Assembly: GCF_002215035.1 (NCBI RefSeq)
Contig: NZ_NKFP01000006.1
Coordinates: forward strand, 1,004,530 to 1,068,529
Direction of reading: 5' to 3'
Length of the DNA: 64,000 bases
Origin: Leptolyngbya ohadii IS1
Lineage (GTDB): Bacteria > Cyanobacteriota > Cyanobacteriia > Elainellales > Elainellaceae
Under the pieces are notes generated by a model. It did no database searches, was not told where the DNA came from, and saw nothing but the letters and a program-made list of their open reading frames with translations. A program made the position numbers and the translations under genes. Numbering within the stretch: position 1 is the stretch's first letter; every line of letters starts with the position of its first letter. Of the stretch, positions 1 through 9,621 are shown piece by piece.

Positions 1-157
1 CCTTACACCAATTACTAAAGCTCTATGACAAAGACCTATTACAAAGTCAGTACCGTGGGTAACTCCCAAAGTTCGACAGTTTCGGAAGTCTAAGGAAAAG
101 TCTCTTCAACGCGAACAACTGAGTGTTTGTATCAGTGTTCGTATCAAGGAGACTTCA

Positions 158-313
158 ATGAAAGATACTGGTAGCTTATGTCATACGAAATGGAAGTGCA
201 AATCCTATGGGGGTATCCCCAAATATTGGCACAAAGCGTTGTCCATTGAGGTCTTTTTAAGCAGGTCGTTTGGGCGATCGTACTCTAGCCGCCTATTTCC
301 GACCGTCCCCTAG
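158..313 (+). pseudogene. IS200/IS605-type transposase (TnpA) N-terminal remnant
   Basis: A 51-codon frame starts at an ATG preceded by AAGGAGA, a strong ribosome site. Its product opens with MKDTGSLCHTKWKCK and continues through IPKY and HKAL. This follows the N-terminus of IS200-group Y1 transposases, which typically read SLxHTKWxCKYHxVFxPKYRRKALYG. The frame then drifts and stops at a TAG. The HUH motif and catalytic Tyr region (normally residues 60-130) are missing, so this is a dead fragment. The strong ribosome site suggests that the original 5' end is preserved. The identification rests on motif memory over about 35 residues and not on a search. Confidence 0.6.
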
Positions 314-349
314 TGTACCTGTTCGGGCAGGCAAGAACCCATGAAGCTC

Positions 350-382
350 ACAAGCCTAAAACAAGCCTAAAACAAGCCTAAG
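350..382. repeat. 11-bp tandem repeat, three copies
   Basis: The unit ACAAGCCTAAA occurs three times head to tail, with the last base changed in the third copy. It covers the stop codon of the FG-GAP/RTX gene on the minus strand. It is one of the many locus-specific short tandem repeats in this window. Confidence 0.85.
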
Positions 383-2709
383 TGAACAAACTGATGGGCA
401 GACAATGCCTTCAACGGCGTATTTTGAACCACTGCCAGTAAATCATTGCGATGGTGAATCAAGAGATCATCCTGATTCTGGGTGATGTCTAATGTCCGAG
501 CTGTCATCCCGCCTGTTAGGGCAATCCAGTCCTGTTGCGTAAAATCTTGTATTAGCGCAAAGCCTTTGCCCTTTTGTAAAACCATCCCATCCTCTCCCTG
601 TCCACCTATTAGCCGATCGTATCCGCTCCCACCCCACAGCAAGTCATTTCCTTGATTGCCCATTAGCCGATCGTTTCCTGCACCACCATACAGTCTGTCA
701 TTTTCCTCTCCACCCACTAACCAGTCATTGCCACTATTCCCAATCAAAAGATCAGGATTTCTTTCGCTATGTTTATCGGCATGATTGAATTTGAGTAAAC
801 GATCGTCTGTTTCTAATCTTCTAGCTTGTGGAATTCCTGTTATCTCATCAGTTGTCTTTCGGTGTGAATAAATCTGTCCTATATTCTGGCTTAAAGAACC
901 AGAAACCATACTGGATGAATGCTCGTATTGAATTGTTAACCGTTGATTGATAGCAGGAGAGGAAATGATTTGCTGTGTTCCGTCTGTCCAGATCACCTGA
1001 ACCGAATCAATCACAGATTGTTGTCCCAAGCCAAAATAGAGGCGATAGTGTCCCTGAGAAAATCGCGATCCCTCTGACTGTCCGACTTGCTGAAGCTGTT
1101 TGCCCTCCGGCGTCGTGACAATGACCTTCGCGCCGACCGCTTGCCGATTGCCCGGTAGCCCAACGAGTTGAACTTGCAGCCAGTGGTTCTCCGTCAACAA
1201 ATTGCGGTGAAGCTGGGGCGATGATTCACCCCCTCCACGGGTAGCAGTGACCCCATCTCGGGTGCCATTGTTGTCAAAATCAAACCAGTTTGCCCAGGCA
1301 AATAAAGTTGGCGGGTGAGTCAGGAGCGACGTTGCCACAAATTGATGCTCTGGCGTTTGCCGATATAATCCGTCCGGTAAAACGTGCAGATCGATTAAAC
1401 CATCGTTGTCGTAATCGACCCAGTTTGCCGTTAAAGTCTGGGTTGGAAGTCCAACTGTCTCTGGACTCTGCGCGATATATTTTCCACTGTTGTTCACTAA
1501 CAGGATGCTGGACTGTTGCGACGCCACAAACACATCTAGGTCGAGATCCTGGTCAAAATCACCGATTGCGAACCTGCGGGCATCTAATCCTGCAACGGGA
1601 ATAGTTTGGTGTGAGGGAAACCGCCCTGCCTGATTTCGATAGAGTTTGATGTAGTTCTTCTCTGCGATTAGCAAGTCCTGGTCATTGTCGTTATCCGCAT
1701 CCAGCCATTCAAACTGCGGAGATGTAGAAAAATTAAGCCCTAGCTTTGGCGCAACGTTTTTGAAGCGTCCGTTGGGCTGCTGCTGAAAAAGTTCGCTGGG
1801 GCTTCTCTCGCCGCCAATATAAAGATCGAGGCGGTTATCCCCATTAAAATCAATCCATTTTGCCTGTCGGGCACGGCATCCCTGCTTCTCAAACCCCAGA
1901 AATGCTGTCCTATCTTTAAAGCGATGATTACCCTGATTGACCAACATCTGATCGCGGATATGGGCGGAGCGGGGAAACTTGAGAATCTGACCTCGTAGCC
2001 CACCTCGCACCATAAATACATCCATCAGACCATCCCCCTGGTAGTCTACCCATGCCATACTGTGGCGATCGCGCCGCTCAATTACAAAGTGGCGACGGCT
2101 GGGGTGGATCTGTTTGGCACCGACATAAACGTGATGGAGTGGAAATGGCGGTTTCAAAAAGAGCGCATGGGGCACGTCCGTAAACCGCGTATCGAGGACT
2201 AACTCGCCCTTCGGCTGGACTGTAAACTGAATTCGGGCCTGCTTGCCACCGTCCCACGGGAACTCGCTGATCTTGACTGTCGATCGATGCTGACGCATGA
2301 CCTGAACCGAGGAATCTGATCCAGCGGGCGCAGGCAAAACAATTTCTCCCCGAACGGCTCCCAGTTTTTGTCCACCTCGCATTTGAAGATGGAGTGCTCT
2401 GGGACCACTGGACTCAGGATACTGATGTCGCCGATCGCCTCGATAAATGTATAACCCTTGCGGTTTCAGGGGCGGCGCAAACTCAAAATTGCCGGAACCG
2501 GGGAAGTGGATATCCTGATCTAGATGCCATGCAGAAAGAACATCTGTGAATGTTCCATCAGAATTGCCTAAACACAGGCTTTCATCAGCATGATGATTAA
2601 TTGTGAACAGATCGAAAATATTGTCGCTGTTGGCGTCAACTACTCCCACATCAAATAAATGAACTGTATTAAGCGGAAGAGAAAACGACTCAAATGAATC
2701 AGCGTTCAT
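367..2709 (-). CDS. Secreted FG-GAP/VCBS, ASPIC-UnbV and RTX calcium-binding repeat protein
   Basis: This is a predicted extracellular Ca-binding protein, probably exported by a type I system. The middle of the protein carries at least seven FG-GAP/VCBS-type Asp-rich loops (for example DYQGDGLMD, DFNGDNRLD, DADNDNDQD, DYDNDGLID). An ASPIC/UnbV-like domain follows (VGAKVIVTTPEGK to VIWTDGTQQI). Near the C-terminus there are five nonapeptide RTX repeats (GGxGNDxLxG type: GGEENDRLYG, GGAGNDRLMG, GGSGYDRLIG). No N-terminal signal peptide is visible, as expected for C-terminal type I export signals. The start chosen is the ATG at 2709, preceded by GAGGTAG; an in-frame ATG 16 codons upstream lacks a comparable site. 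No T1SS gene is adjacent. The substrate or ligand is unknown. Confidence 0.8.
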   Translation of the reverse strand: MNADSFESFSLPLNTVHLFDVGVVDANSDNIFDLFTINHHADESLCLGNSDGTFTDVLSAWHLDQDIHFPGSGNFEFAPPLKPQGLYIYRGDRRHQYPESSGPRALHLQMRGGQKLGAVRGEIVLPAPAGSDSSVQVMRQHRSTVKISEFPWDGGKQARIQFTVQPKGELVLDTRFTDVPHALFLKPPFPLHHVYVGAKQIHPSRRHFVIERRDRHSMAWVDYQGDGLMDVFMVRGGLRGQILKFPRSAHIRDQMLVNQGNHRFKDRTAFLGFEKQGCRARQAKWIDFNGDNRLDLYIGGERSPSELFQQQPNGRFKNVAPKLGLNFSTSPQFEWLDADNDNDQDLLIAEKNYIKLYRNQAGRFPSHQTIPVAGLDARRFAIGDFDQDLDLDVFVASQQSSILLVNNSGKYIAQSPETVGLPTQTLTANWVDYDNDGLIDLHVLPDGLYRQTPEHQFVATSLLTHPPTLFAWANWFDFDNNGTRDGVTATRGGGESSPQLHRNLLTENHWLQVQLVGLPGNRQAVGAKVIVTTPEGKQLQQVGQSEGSRFSQGHYRLYFGLGQQSVIDSVQVIWTDGTQQIISSPAINQRLTIQYEHSSSMVSGSLSQNIGQIYSHRKTTDEITGIPQARRLETDDRLLKFNHADKHSERNPDLLIGNSGNDWLVGGEENDRLYGGAGNDRLMGNQGNDLLWGGSGYDRLIGGQGEDGMVLQKGKGFALIQDFTQQDWIALTGGMTARTLDITQNQDDLLIHHRNDLLAVVQNTPLKALSAHQFVHLGLF

Positions 2710-2814
2710 AGGTTCTACCTCACTGATTGCAAACGAATTGCAAAAGGTAGATGTCACGCCATCTCGATCACCAGATCGATGGAAGTTTCGGAACTATAGG
2801 GCGCATAAGCTGTC

Positions 2815-2965
2815 GGCTGAACAGACTTGGGCTAAACAGACTTGAGCTGAACGAATGCCGTACTCAGCGAACGCGGCGCAAACTTTTGGTAGCTAACCAA
2901 TACCAGCACCCGCTAACAGAGTGTTGTCTCAATGCAGTCGTCTCAATGCAGTTGTCTCAATGCAT
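2815..2965. repeat. Two short tandem repeats in a 711-bp spacer
   Basis: Positions 2924-2965 hold three copies of a 14-bp unit (TTGTCTCAATGCAG with 1-2 changes). About 2815-2850 holds two to three degenerate 14-15 bp units (GGCTGAACAGACTT). The rest of the spacer (2710-3420) is AT-rich with no credible gene. Frames of 60-75 codons there have no ribosome site or recognisable sequence. Confidence 0.75.
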
Positions 2966-3420
2966 TTCTAAAAATTGATGCGATCGCATAACACCTTCTT
3001 GTCGGTTCTTTTCCCGATTTCAAAATCTAGATCGCTTGTAGCTCTGTTCTAATAAGCACTACTTTAATCGATGTAGTAACCATTTATGACTGAATGTATC
3101 CTGATTCTAGATTTAAGGTCGGACATCGGAAAATAAAGTTTTTGCGCCTTGCCGTTTCAATTTCTATTGTAGCCACTTCTCTGTTTTGAGATGGAAATCG
3201 GCATACTTTGATACATTTAATTCAAGTAGAATGTTCGTGATTATACGGTTATCAATTCAGGCGAAAGCGCTGTTTCCGATCAACCTGCTTGAACCAATTC
3301 TGAAGGAGTTGCTCACGCAGAGACGGGGAAATGCAATCCCCTGCAACGGATTCCGCAAACGGCAAGTAGAATAGTTACAAAGCTCACAATTCTCACCCTT
3401 CAAGGGTTTAAGCGTCGTTC

Positions 3421-4797
3421 ATGCTGTCGCCTGCCAGTCCCGAATTCACTGCCCTCTGTCGATCGCAGATTGAACTGCTGACCGAAGGGTTAGGCGCAGT
3501 GTTAAGCATTATCTATCTCACCGAAGAACTGAGCGAGCTATCAGATACGCCCCTGGTGCCGATCGCCGCCTATCCGGAAGGGGTGATGCAGTGGAGCAAC
3601 CAGCAGGTTTTAAACTTGATGCGGGGTATTCGTGCCGATGCCGAACAGCCCAGACTCGCGGCGGATATTTCTGCCAACAGCAATCGCTCTGCCCAGCCCG
3701 TCACTGTCGATGAAACCACCCTCCTTCCCCTGCAAATGGCGGAACGTGCCCTGCTTCGGCAGCAGCAAACGGTTTTACCGCTGATTCACGAAAACGGGGT
3801 GATGGGTCTGCTGATTACGGCGCGGCTCGATCGTCCCTGGACAACGGAAGAACAGGAACAGATCGAACAAATTGCCCATACGCTGGCGATCGGCTGTTTG
3901 CTGGATCAGCGGGCACAGTGGGCAAATCAGGATATGCGGCAAATCCGCCAGGTCAACGACGAGCGGCAGGATGTATTTGATACGCTGCTGCATCAGTTTC
4001 GCAACCCCTTAACCGCCCTCCGCACCTTTGGCAAGCTGTTACTAAAGCGGCTCGACCCGGAGGACAACAACCATCCCATCGCCGAGGGCATTGTCCGCGA
4101 AAGCGATCGCCTGAAGGAGCTGCTGCAACAGTTTGAGCTGGCACTCGACTGGGACGATCAGCCCGGACTCCCTGCCGCGAAATCGGCGGATCATCCCCCC
4201 GCTGCCGAAACGCCTGCCCTCGCGGGAAGACGATCGCCCCTACTTCTACCCGGAACCAGCTGGGTCACGGGTTCTTCGATTCAGGTCACGCCTCACTCGC
4301 TGACGGAAGTGCTTTCTCCCCTGCTCAGTTCCGCCGACGCGATCGCCCAGGATCGACAGCTTATCCTCTCTAGCTCGATCGCCACCCCCCTGCCCCCTGT
4401 CCTGATCGATCCCAAAGCCCTGCGCGAGGTGCTAACCAACCTGATCGACAATGCGCTGAAGTACACTCCCGCCGGAGGCTTGGTTTATGTAGGAGTCGTT
4501 GCCTACGCCAATCATCAGCAGGCGATCGTCATTGCGGATACGGGTCCGGGCATTCCGACCGAGGATCAGGCGCATCTGTTTGAGCGACACTATCGCGGCG
4601 TGCAGGCAAATACCGATATTCCGGGAACGGGTTTGGGACTGGCAATAGCCCGTGATCTGGTGCGCCAAATGCAGGGAGAAATTGAGGTCTTTAGTCCGGT
4701 CAAACGCTGTGATTTTATCCCCGCTTCGCTGATGATACAGACGGATGCCAACCATCCGGGAACGGCGATCGTGGTGCGGTTGAGGCAGATGGAGTAA
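3421..4797 (+). CDS. GAF-domain sensor histidine kinase
   Basis: This is a soluble two-component sensor kinase of 458 residues. Residues 1 to about 165 form a GAF-like sensor domain (LTEGLGAVLSIIYL at the start, VMGLLITARLDRPW near its end). The HisKA dimerisation helix follows, with phosphoacceptor His191 in LLHQFRNPLTALRTFGK. The HATPase domain has an N-box (LTNLIDNALKYTP), a G1 box (IADTGPGIP) and a G2 box (GTGLGLAIA). There are no membrane segments, so the signal is probably cytoplasmic. About 55 residues between HisKA and the ATPase are Ala/Pro-rich linker. No response regulator is adjacent, so it is an orphan kinase. It converges on the GMC oxidoreductase gene with only 7 bp between stops. 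Confidence 0.88.
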   Translation: MLSPASPEFTALCRSQIELLTEGLGAVLSIIYLTEELSELSDTPLVPIAAYPEGVMQWSNQQVLNLMRGIRADAEQPRLAADISANSNRSAQPVTVDETTLLPLQMAERALLRQQQTVLPLIHENGVMGLLITARLDRPWTTEEQEQIEQIAHTLAIGCLLDQRAQWANQDMRQIRQVNDERQDVFDTLLHQFRNPLTALRTFGKLLLKRLDPEDNNHPIAEGIVRESDRLKELLQQFELALDWDDQPGLPAAKSADHPPAAETPALAGRRSPLLLPGTSWVTGSSIQVTPHSLTEVLSPLLSSADAIAQDRQLILSSSIATPLPPVLIDPKALREVLTNLIDNALKYTPAGGLVYVGVVAYANHQQAIVIADTGPGIPTEDQAHLFERHYRGVQANTDIPGTGLGLAIARDLVRQMQGEIEVFSPVKRCDFIPASLMIQTDANHPGTAIVVRLRQME

Positions 4798-4804
4798 GGA
4801 TTTG

Positions 4805-6520
4805 CTAACCCATGACCGCTTTCACCTGATCCGCCACCCGGATCGCCAGCGCAATAATCGTCAGCGTCGGATTGGCATACCCACCCGTCGGAAAAACGGA
4901 ACTGCTGGCAACGTACAGGTTAGAAACGCCGTGAACGCGACAGGTGGCATCGACGACGCCCTGCCTGGAATCTTCGTGCATCCGGGTGGTACCCATGTGG
5001 TGATGGATGCTGGGCAGGAAAATTTGCGGCATTCCCCGATCGAGTTCCAGCCGCAGATGACCTAATCCGACGCGGGCAAACTCCTCGGCAAAAATGTCCT
5101 GGGCACGGCGAACGCTGCGACTGTCGATGTCGTTCCATTTCCAGTAGATTTGCAGCTTGCGGCATCCCAGACGATCGCGGACATCCCCCAGCGTCACCCG
5201 GTTATTCGGATCGGGAGCCTGCTCGGTGAGATGGAAGACTTCAAAGGCGTTAAACCGCTGTTCGCGATCGGACAGTTTCGACCAGCCGCCTGTATCGAGT
5301 CCGTAGGCTTGGGCAATGCGCGGTTTTTTGCGCCACTGGTAGTAAATTAGATCATCCAGTCCCGTCACCAGATTTCCGGTATGGTGCAGCAGATTCTTCG
5401 GCAACTGGCGGCGCTTCAGTGACTTAATCACTTCCTGAGCGGATTCAATCGCAGGCGATCGATAGCGTCTTCCCTGGGGCAGGAGCATTCGCAGCAGGTT
5501 GTACTTGGAAATGCCGCTGACAGGAAACATAGCCGCGTTGATATTGAGCAGTTGTTCGCGCCGCAGGATCGTGTCTGAGAGGACGGGCTTGCCGATCACC
5601 ATCGCGCCGTTTGACCAGTGGGCATCGTAGAGGTTGAGTTTGCTGATCGCCTGGCGATTGGACGGTACTAACACCCCCGATCGCACCAGCGGATGATCCA
5701 TCAGAAAGCGACCGACAAGATCCTGCCCGTTCCCCAGTCCGTTCTTTTGAGTGGAATCGGAGAGGAGCAGCAGCCGCGCCACTTCCAATCCGCCCATTGC
5801 CAGAACCACCACCTTTGCCGCGATCTCAAACTGATTGCCCTCTAGCGTCGCCACCTTAACCCGCGTGACCGTCTGGGCTGCATCGTTAGTTAATAGCTCG
5901 ATCGCCGTAGCGTAAGTGTAGAGGCTGACGTTGCCGGACTGCTCTAGCTCCTTGCGGTAGTCCTGAATAAAAACATCGCGCGAACCAAAGTGAAACATCC
6001 GGGTCGTGACCCGCTCCTCGTTAAAGGGCAATCGCTTTGTCTCGCCGTTTTCCCAGCTTTCTGTCCGGTAGTCGTAGGGTCCGGTCTGGCAAACCTGATG
6101 GGCGCGATCGTAGTAGGGATCGAGATCCTGTTTGGAAATTGCCCAACCGCTGTAGGGCAGCCAGTCCCGCTTTTCAAAATCGATCGGGTCTAGCGTGGTG
6201 TAGCGAACGCCCCATTTGCCGGACTGGGCATCTTTGCCGTTTTGCAGATCGATGTGCCACTGGTGGGCAGTTCCTCCGTAGCGCCGAGTTCGCATATAGA
6301 CGGCACCGGGGTAATAGTCCCCGATCGTATCGCCTGCCCCCTCCGCCAGGGATTGAATGGCTTCATCCGGTTCTGTGCCGCCCGTTTCCAGCAGACTGAC
6401 GCGAAAGCCTTGTCCAATCAGCTCCCGTGCCAGGGTAATTCCGGCGGGTCCGGCTCCCACAATACAGACTTCGGTTTCGATCGTCTCACCAGACGGGATA
6501 CGGCGTGCATCAATCATCAT
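4805..6520 (-). CDS. GMC family FAD-dependent oxidoreductase
   Basis: This is a flavoprotein dehydrogenase or oxidase of the glucose-methanol-choline family, 571 residues. The Rossmann ADP-binding motif is at the N-terminus (CIVGAGPAGITLARELI, then the acid in LLETGG). Near the C-terminus are the family's active-site His segment (HHHMGTTRMHED) and the closing FAD-binding block (LYVASSSVFPTGGYANPTLTI). The length fits the bacterial sorbose/choline dehydrogenase-like subgroup. No twin-Arg or Sec signal is evident, so it is likely cytoplasmic. The physiological substrate cannot be read from the sequence. A second ATG directly follows the first, and a GGAG/GAGG-rich leader lies upstream. Confidence 0.88.
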   Translation of the reverse strand: MMIDARRIPSGETIETEVCIVGAGPAGITLARELIGQGFRVSLLETGGTEPDEAIQSLAEGAGDTIGDYYPGAVYMRTRRYGGTAHQWHIDLQNGKDAQSGKWGVRYTTLDPIDFEKRDWLPYSGWAISKQDLDPYYDRAHQVCQTGPYDYRTESWENGETKRLPFNEERVTTRMFHFGSRDVFIQDYRKELEQSGNVSLYTYATAIELLTNDAAQTVTRVKVATLEGNQFEIAAKVVVLAMGGLEVARLLLLSDSTQKNGLGNGQDLVGRFLMDHPLVRSGVLVPSNRQAISKLNLYDAHWSNGAMVIGKPVLSDTILRREQLLNINAAMFPVSGISKYNLLRMLLPQGRRYRSPAIESAQEVIKSLKRRQLPKNLLHHTGNLVTGLDDLIYYQWRKKPRIAQAYGLDTGGWSKLSDREQRFNAFEVFHLTEQAPDPNNRVTLGDVRDRLGCRKLQIYWKWNDIDSRSVRRAQDIFAEEFARVGLGHLRLELDRGMPQIFLPSIHHHMGTTRMHEDSRQGVVDATCRVHGVSNLYVASSSVFPTGGYANPTLTIIALAIRVADQVKAVMG

Positions 6521-6784
6521 AGAAACTGCCTCACTTCTCCTGCTGCCATTCCGGCTGAGACACCGACTCTACTTGCTGCGAATGATTTAACCCTAACAGG
6601 AACGATATAACAGGCTGATTTGAGCGTACCAGCCGAACGGATAGGGGTATCTGTAAAATCTACCGACTCCTCTGTGAAGAACAGATAGGCTGATCATAAG
6701 AATTCCACAAATTTACTGCCCGCCTGACGGATAGAACGTTCGTTGTTCAGGCTTGCTGGTGTGTAGGGTCAGCCTGGATGTGCC

Positions 6785-7543
6785 CTAAATTAAATTAAAC
6801 CGCTGCAATTGAGCCTCGATCGTGCCCGGCAGGAATTTGTGCAGCTCGGCTTTGGTGCGGTAGGTCAGGCGGTTGCCGCTGGGTAAATCAAAGGGAAACT
6901 GACCGCCGATGTCGGGGCGTTCCATCTGGGTGAGGATAATTTGCTCGGCGCGTTTGCTCTGGAGCGCATAGCCCAATTCCACACAAACCTTGGGATCGGG
7001 AATCGGCAAGCCACGGCTCATCTGAGCGATCGGGGTTCCGTCTGCGATAAAAATCAGGCTTTTCCGGATCTTTCGCATTAGGGTGCTGCTGAGGCGGGCA
7101 GGTCCATCCGTGAGGCGATGGGATTCTTCCAGGGTGAGGGGCAGGCGCGATCGACGGTTCACTTTTTCGAGAATGCCGTTTATCTCGTCCCGCAGCAGGT
7201 CGGTGGATTCGGTAAATTCGGTTTGATAGCAGAGGAAGACGATCGGCTCCAGGGAAGCCATCACATCCTGCTTGGTAAAGTAAATTTCGTGGCTAATCAA
7301 ATCGATATTGGAAATTGCATAGCCACCGCTACCTTCAATGTAGAATTCGACGGTCTCGCCATCTAAATATCGCTGAAACCATTCTGCTTTTTTGACTTCT
7401 TCACTATCCTCTAAAAAGTCAGCCCGCAGCCCCGATTTCAGCAAGCTATTTTTGCTCAGGCGCAAATCATGAGGACGTTTTTCCAGCTCTCGTGCTGGCT
7501 CATACTTTTGCAGATACCAAGCCTTGACAGCAATAATTGCCAT
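6785..7543 (-). CDS. Protein with C-terminal TIR-like / nucleoside-deoxyribosyltransferase-like motif
   Basis: A 252-residue soluble protein. The start chosen (MAIIAVKAWY) is preceded by AGGGAA; an upstream frame extension of 16 codons lacks such a site. Residues 1-150 match nothing I recognise. Around residues 160-215 the pattern LIFIADGTPI, then PDPKVCVELGYA, then IILTQ, then PFDL is seen. This resembles the conserved core of bacterial TIR-like and nucleoside 2-deoxyribosyltransferase-like domains (hydrophobic strand, D-x-T-P, PNPNVxxELGYA with the catalytic-type Glu, then PFDL). Such domains bind or cleave nucleotides and occur in antiphage effectors. The assignment rests on the motif alone. 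It stands alone, with no cyclic-nucleotide synthase nearby. Confidence 0.5.
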   Translation of the reverse strand: MAIIAVKAWYLQKYEPARELEKRPHDLRLSKNSLLKSGLRADFLEDSEEVKKAEWFQRYLDGETVEFYIEGSGGYAISNIDLISHEIYFTKQDVMASLEPIVFLCYQTEFTESTDLLRDEINGILEKVNRRSRLPLTLEESHRLTDGPARLSSTLMRKIRKSLIFIADGTPIAQMSRGLPIPDPKVCVELGYALQSKRAEQIILTQMERPDIGGQFPFDLPSGNRLTYRTKAELHKFLPGTIEAQLQRFNLI

Positions 7544-7604
7544 GTGTATTCCCTGTGTTCGTTGAACCCCGAAGCCAGCGCTTCGCTCCACTTTAGGTTG
7601 TTAT

Positions 7605-7703
7605 CCTTGGCTTTTCGTCCTCGGCTTTTCGTTCTTGGCTTGATGTGCCTTAATGACGTGCGTTTAGACGTGCGTTTAGACGTGCCTTAATAACGTGCCT
7701 TTA
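7605..7703. repeat. Two adjacent short tandem repeats upstream of the TIR-like gene
   Basis: Positions 7605-7646 hold three 14-bp units (CCTTGGCTTTTCGT and variants). Positions 7655-7703 hold four 12-bp units (GACGTGCGTTTA, two perfect and two degenerate). The two repeats have unrelated sequences although they almost touch. Confidence 0.8.
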
Positions 7704-8465
7704 AAAGTGGTAACAGCACCCAGGCTAGAGTTGTGTCGAGTGATTTCCCCTCATCATAATAATTCTATCCAGAGTTGTCTTGATCGAGTCACTGCTGAAA
7801 CACTTAAACGGTGTAGCCTCAATGGAACTCGGAGACATTGCTCTCAGATGTTCACTTAGGGAAATATCAACAAACTGCTGGATGCTGTTACGGTTGAACG
7901 AGACAGATTCAATTGATTCAGCGTTTTTACCTCTTCGTAGTTGACTTGTCTAGCTGACTAAATCTGCCAGGGAAGCTTGGCTGCTTCAATTACTAATATA
8001 GACTCTTTTTCCAGTTGATCCCCGCCCCGATATTAAAGTTTACTTTTAAAGAAAATATCGGCTTTGCTCCTGGGAGTCATTGATTTTGATCCTGCGTTTC
8101 TATTATTCCCTGAAAACAGTCGATTTCGGTTGGTTTTGCCTGCCCTGCTTGCCTTTCTTCCAAGGAGTTTTTCAGATTAAACCGATAGCAGACGCTCGAT
8201 CTAAACCTGGAGTGTTTCACGATAAAAGCGCTTTCATTCACGCTGTTGATAGGCGTAAAAGTTCAAAAAATAAAGTTTGCCTCAGGGCAGGAACATGGGA
8301 ATAAAAGTCGCAATGCTTGTCAATTATTCTTCATGATTTTTGTGAGCAATTGCTCCGAAGGAAATACAGATTTGCAAAGTTGATTGACAAAAACGATCCA
8401 AATTTACGCTAGGTTAGCGATAGTCGCTTTTATCCCTTGCCTGACGTTCGAGCGTTCATATAATC
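7704..8465. other. Gene-free spacer with candidate promoter for the ABC ATPase gene
   Basis: This AT-rich spacer of about 760 bp contains no convincing gene. A 74-codon frame at 8080-8304 has no ribosome site and no recognisable product. TTGACA at 8384-8389 could be a -35 element for the downstream ATPase gene. The best -10 candidate (TACGCT, 8405-8410) is weak and only 15 bp away. Confidence 0.4.
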
Positions 8466-9566
8466 GTGGCAAAAGTTCTTCTCGACCAAATTAGCCGCCG
8501 CTTTCGCACCAATGCTGCGATCGAGCAAATTTCCTTTGAAGTACCAGACGGTCAGTTCTGGGTGCTGGTGGGTCCATCAGGGTGCGGCAAGTCCACCATT
8601 CTTCGCACGATCGCTGGGCTGGAGCCAGTCACCGAGGGCAATCTGTACATTGGCGATCGGCTGATGAATCGCGTGGCGGCGCGGGATCGGGACGTGGCAA
8701 TGGTGTTTCAAAACTACGCCCTCTACCCTCACATGACCGTTGCGGAAAATCTGGCGTTTGGCTTGAAAATGCGGGGCAGTCCTGCCAGCGAAATTCAGCC
8801 CCAAATCGACGCTGTGGCGCGATCGCTTCAGATCAGCCATTTGCTCGATCGCAAACCGGGTCAGCTTTCGGGTGGGCAGCAGCAGCGCGTGGCATTAGGA
8901 AGGGCGATTGTGCGACAGCCGCAGGTGTTTTTGCTGGATGAGCCGCTGTCTAACCTGGATGCCCAGCTACGAGACGAAACCCGCGCCGAACTGAAACAGC
9001 TCCATCAGCAGCTTGGAATTACCAGCCTCTACGTCACCCACGATCAGGTGGAAGCCATGACCCTCGCGGATCAGATTGTGGTGCTGAAGCAGGGCAAAAT
9101 TCAGCAAATTGGCACACCGCAGCAGGTTTACAGCCAGCCCGCGAATCAGATGGTCGCCACCTTCCTGGGCAATCCACCGATGAATATTCTGCCCGCTGTT
9201 TATCGCGAAGGTCAGTTCCATCTGGGCGAACAAAGGCTTGCCTGTCCCGATCGCTGGCAGACCCTTTTCCAGTCCGGACAGCCGCTCAACATTGGCATTC
9301 GTCCAGAGCATTTAGCGCTCACGTCTCCTGATGACCCAGACTCGCTGCCAGTCGACGTCCAGCTTGTCGAGCCGCTCGGTCGAGAAATTTTGGTGCGATC
9401 GGTTCTCGCAGGGATGCCCGTACAAACTTCGCCCACCGTTCAATTTCAGGTGATGCCTTCTGTGCCGCTGCGATCGGGCGATCGGGCTGCGGTGCGGCTG
9501 GACTTTGAGCAGGTCAGGCTGTTTGACCCCCAGACGGGCGATCGAATTTGCCAGGATATTGGTTAG
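8466..9566 (+). CDS. ABC transporter ATP-binding protein, UgpC/MalK (sugar) type
   Basis: This is the ATPase subunit of a carbohydrate-uptake ABC importer, 366 residues, starting with GTG. The Walker A motif is GPSGCGKST, followed by the Q-loop (MVFQNYALYPHMTV), the signature LSGGQQQRVALGRA, Walker B VFLLDEPLSNLDA and the switch His in YVTHDQVEAMTLAD. After about residue 235 come the TOBE-type regulatory domain (NIGIRPEHLAL) and its partner strands. This C-terminal extension and the overall length define the CUT1 class (MalK, UgpC, MsmK). No permease or binding protein is nearby. It probably serves transporters encoded elsewhere, as shared MsiK-type ATPases do. The specific sugar is unknown. 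Confidence 0.88.
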   Translation: MAKVLLDQISRRFRTNAAIEQISFEVPDGQFWVLVGPSGCGKSTILRTIAGLEPVTEGNLYIGDRLMNRVAARDRDVAMVFQNYALYPHMTVAENLAFGLKMRGSPASEIQPQIDAVARSLQISHLLDRKPGQLSGGQQQRVALGRAIVRQPQVFLLDEPLSNLDAQLRDETRAELKQLHQQLGITSLYVTHDQVEAMTLADQIVVLKQGKIQQIGTPQQVYSQPANQMVATFLGNPPMNILPAVYREGQFHLGEQRLACPDRWQTLFQSGQPLNIGIRPEHLALTSPDDPDSLPVDVQLVEPLGREILVRSVLAGMPVQTSPTVQFQVMPSVPLRSGDRAAVRLDFEQVRLFDPQTGDRICQDIG

Positions 9567-9621
9567 GGGAGCAATCTTCGCCTTAAGTGCGCCTTAAAGT
9601 AGATCTTCTAGATCTCTCTCC

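Noticed and set aside
8080-8304. 74-codon frame before the ABC ATPase gene
   Set aside because: No ribosome site and no recognisable product; probably chance in an open AT-rich spacer.
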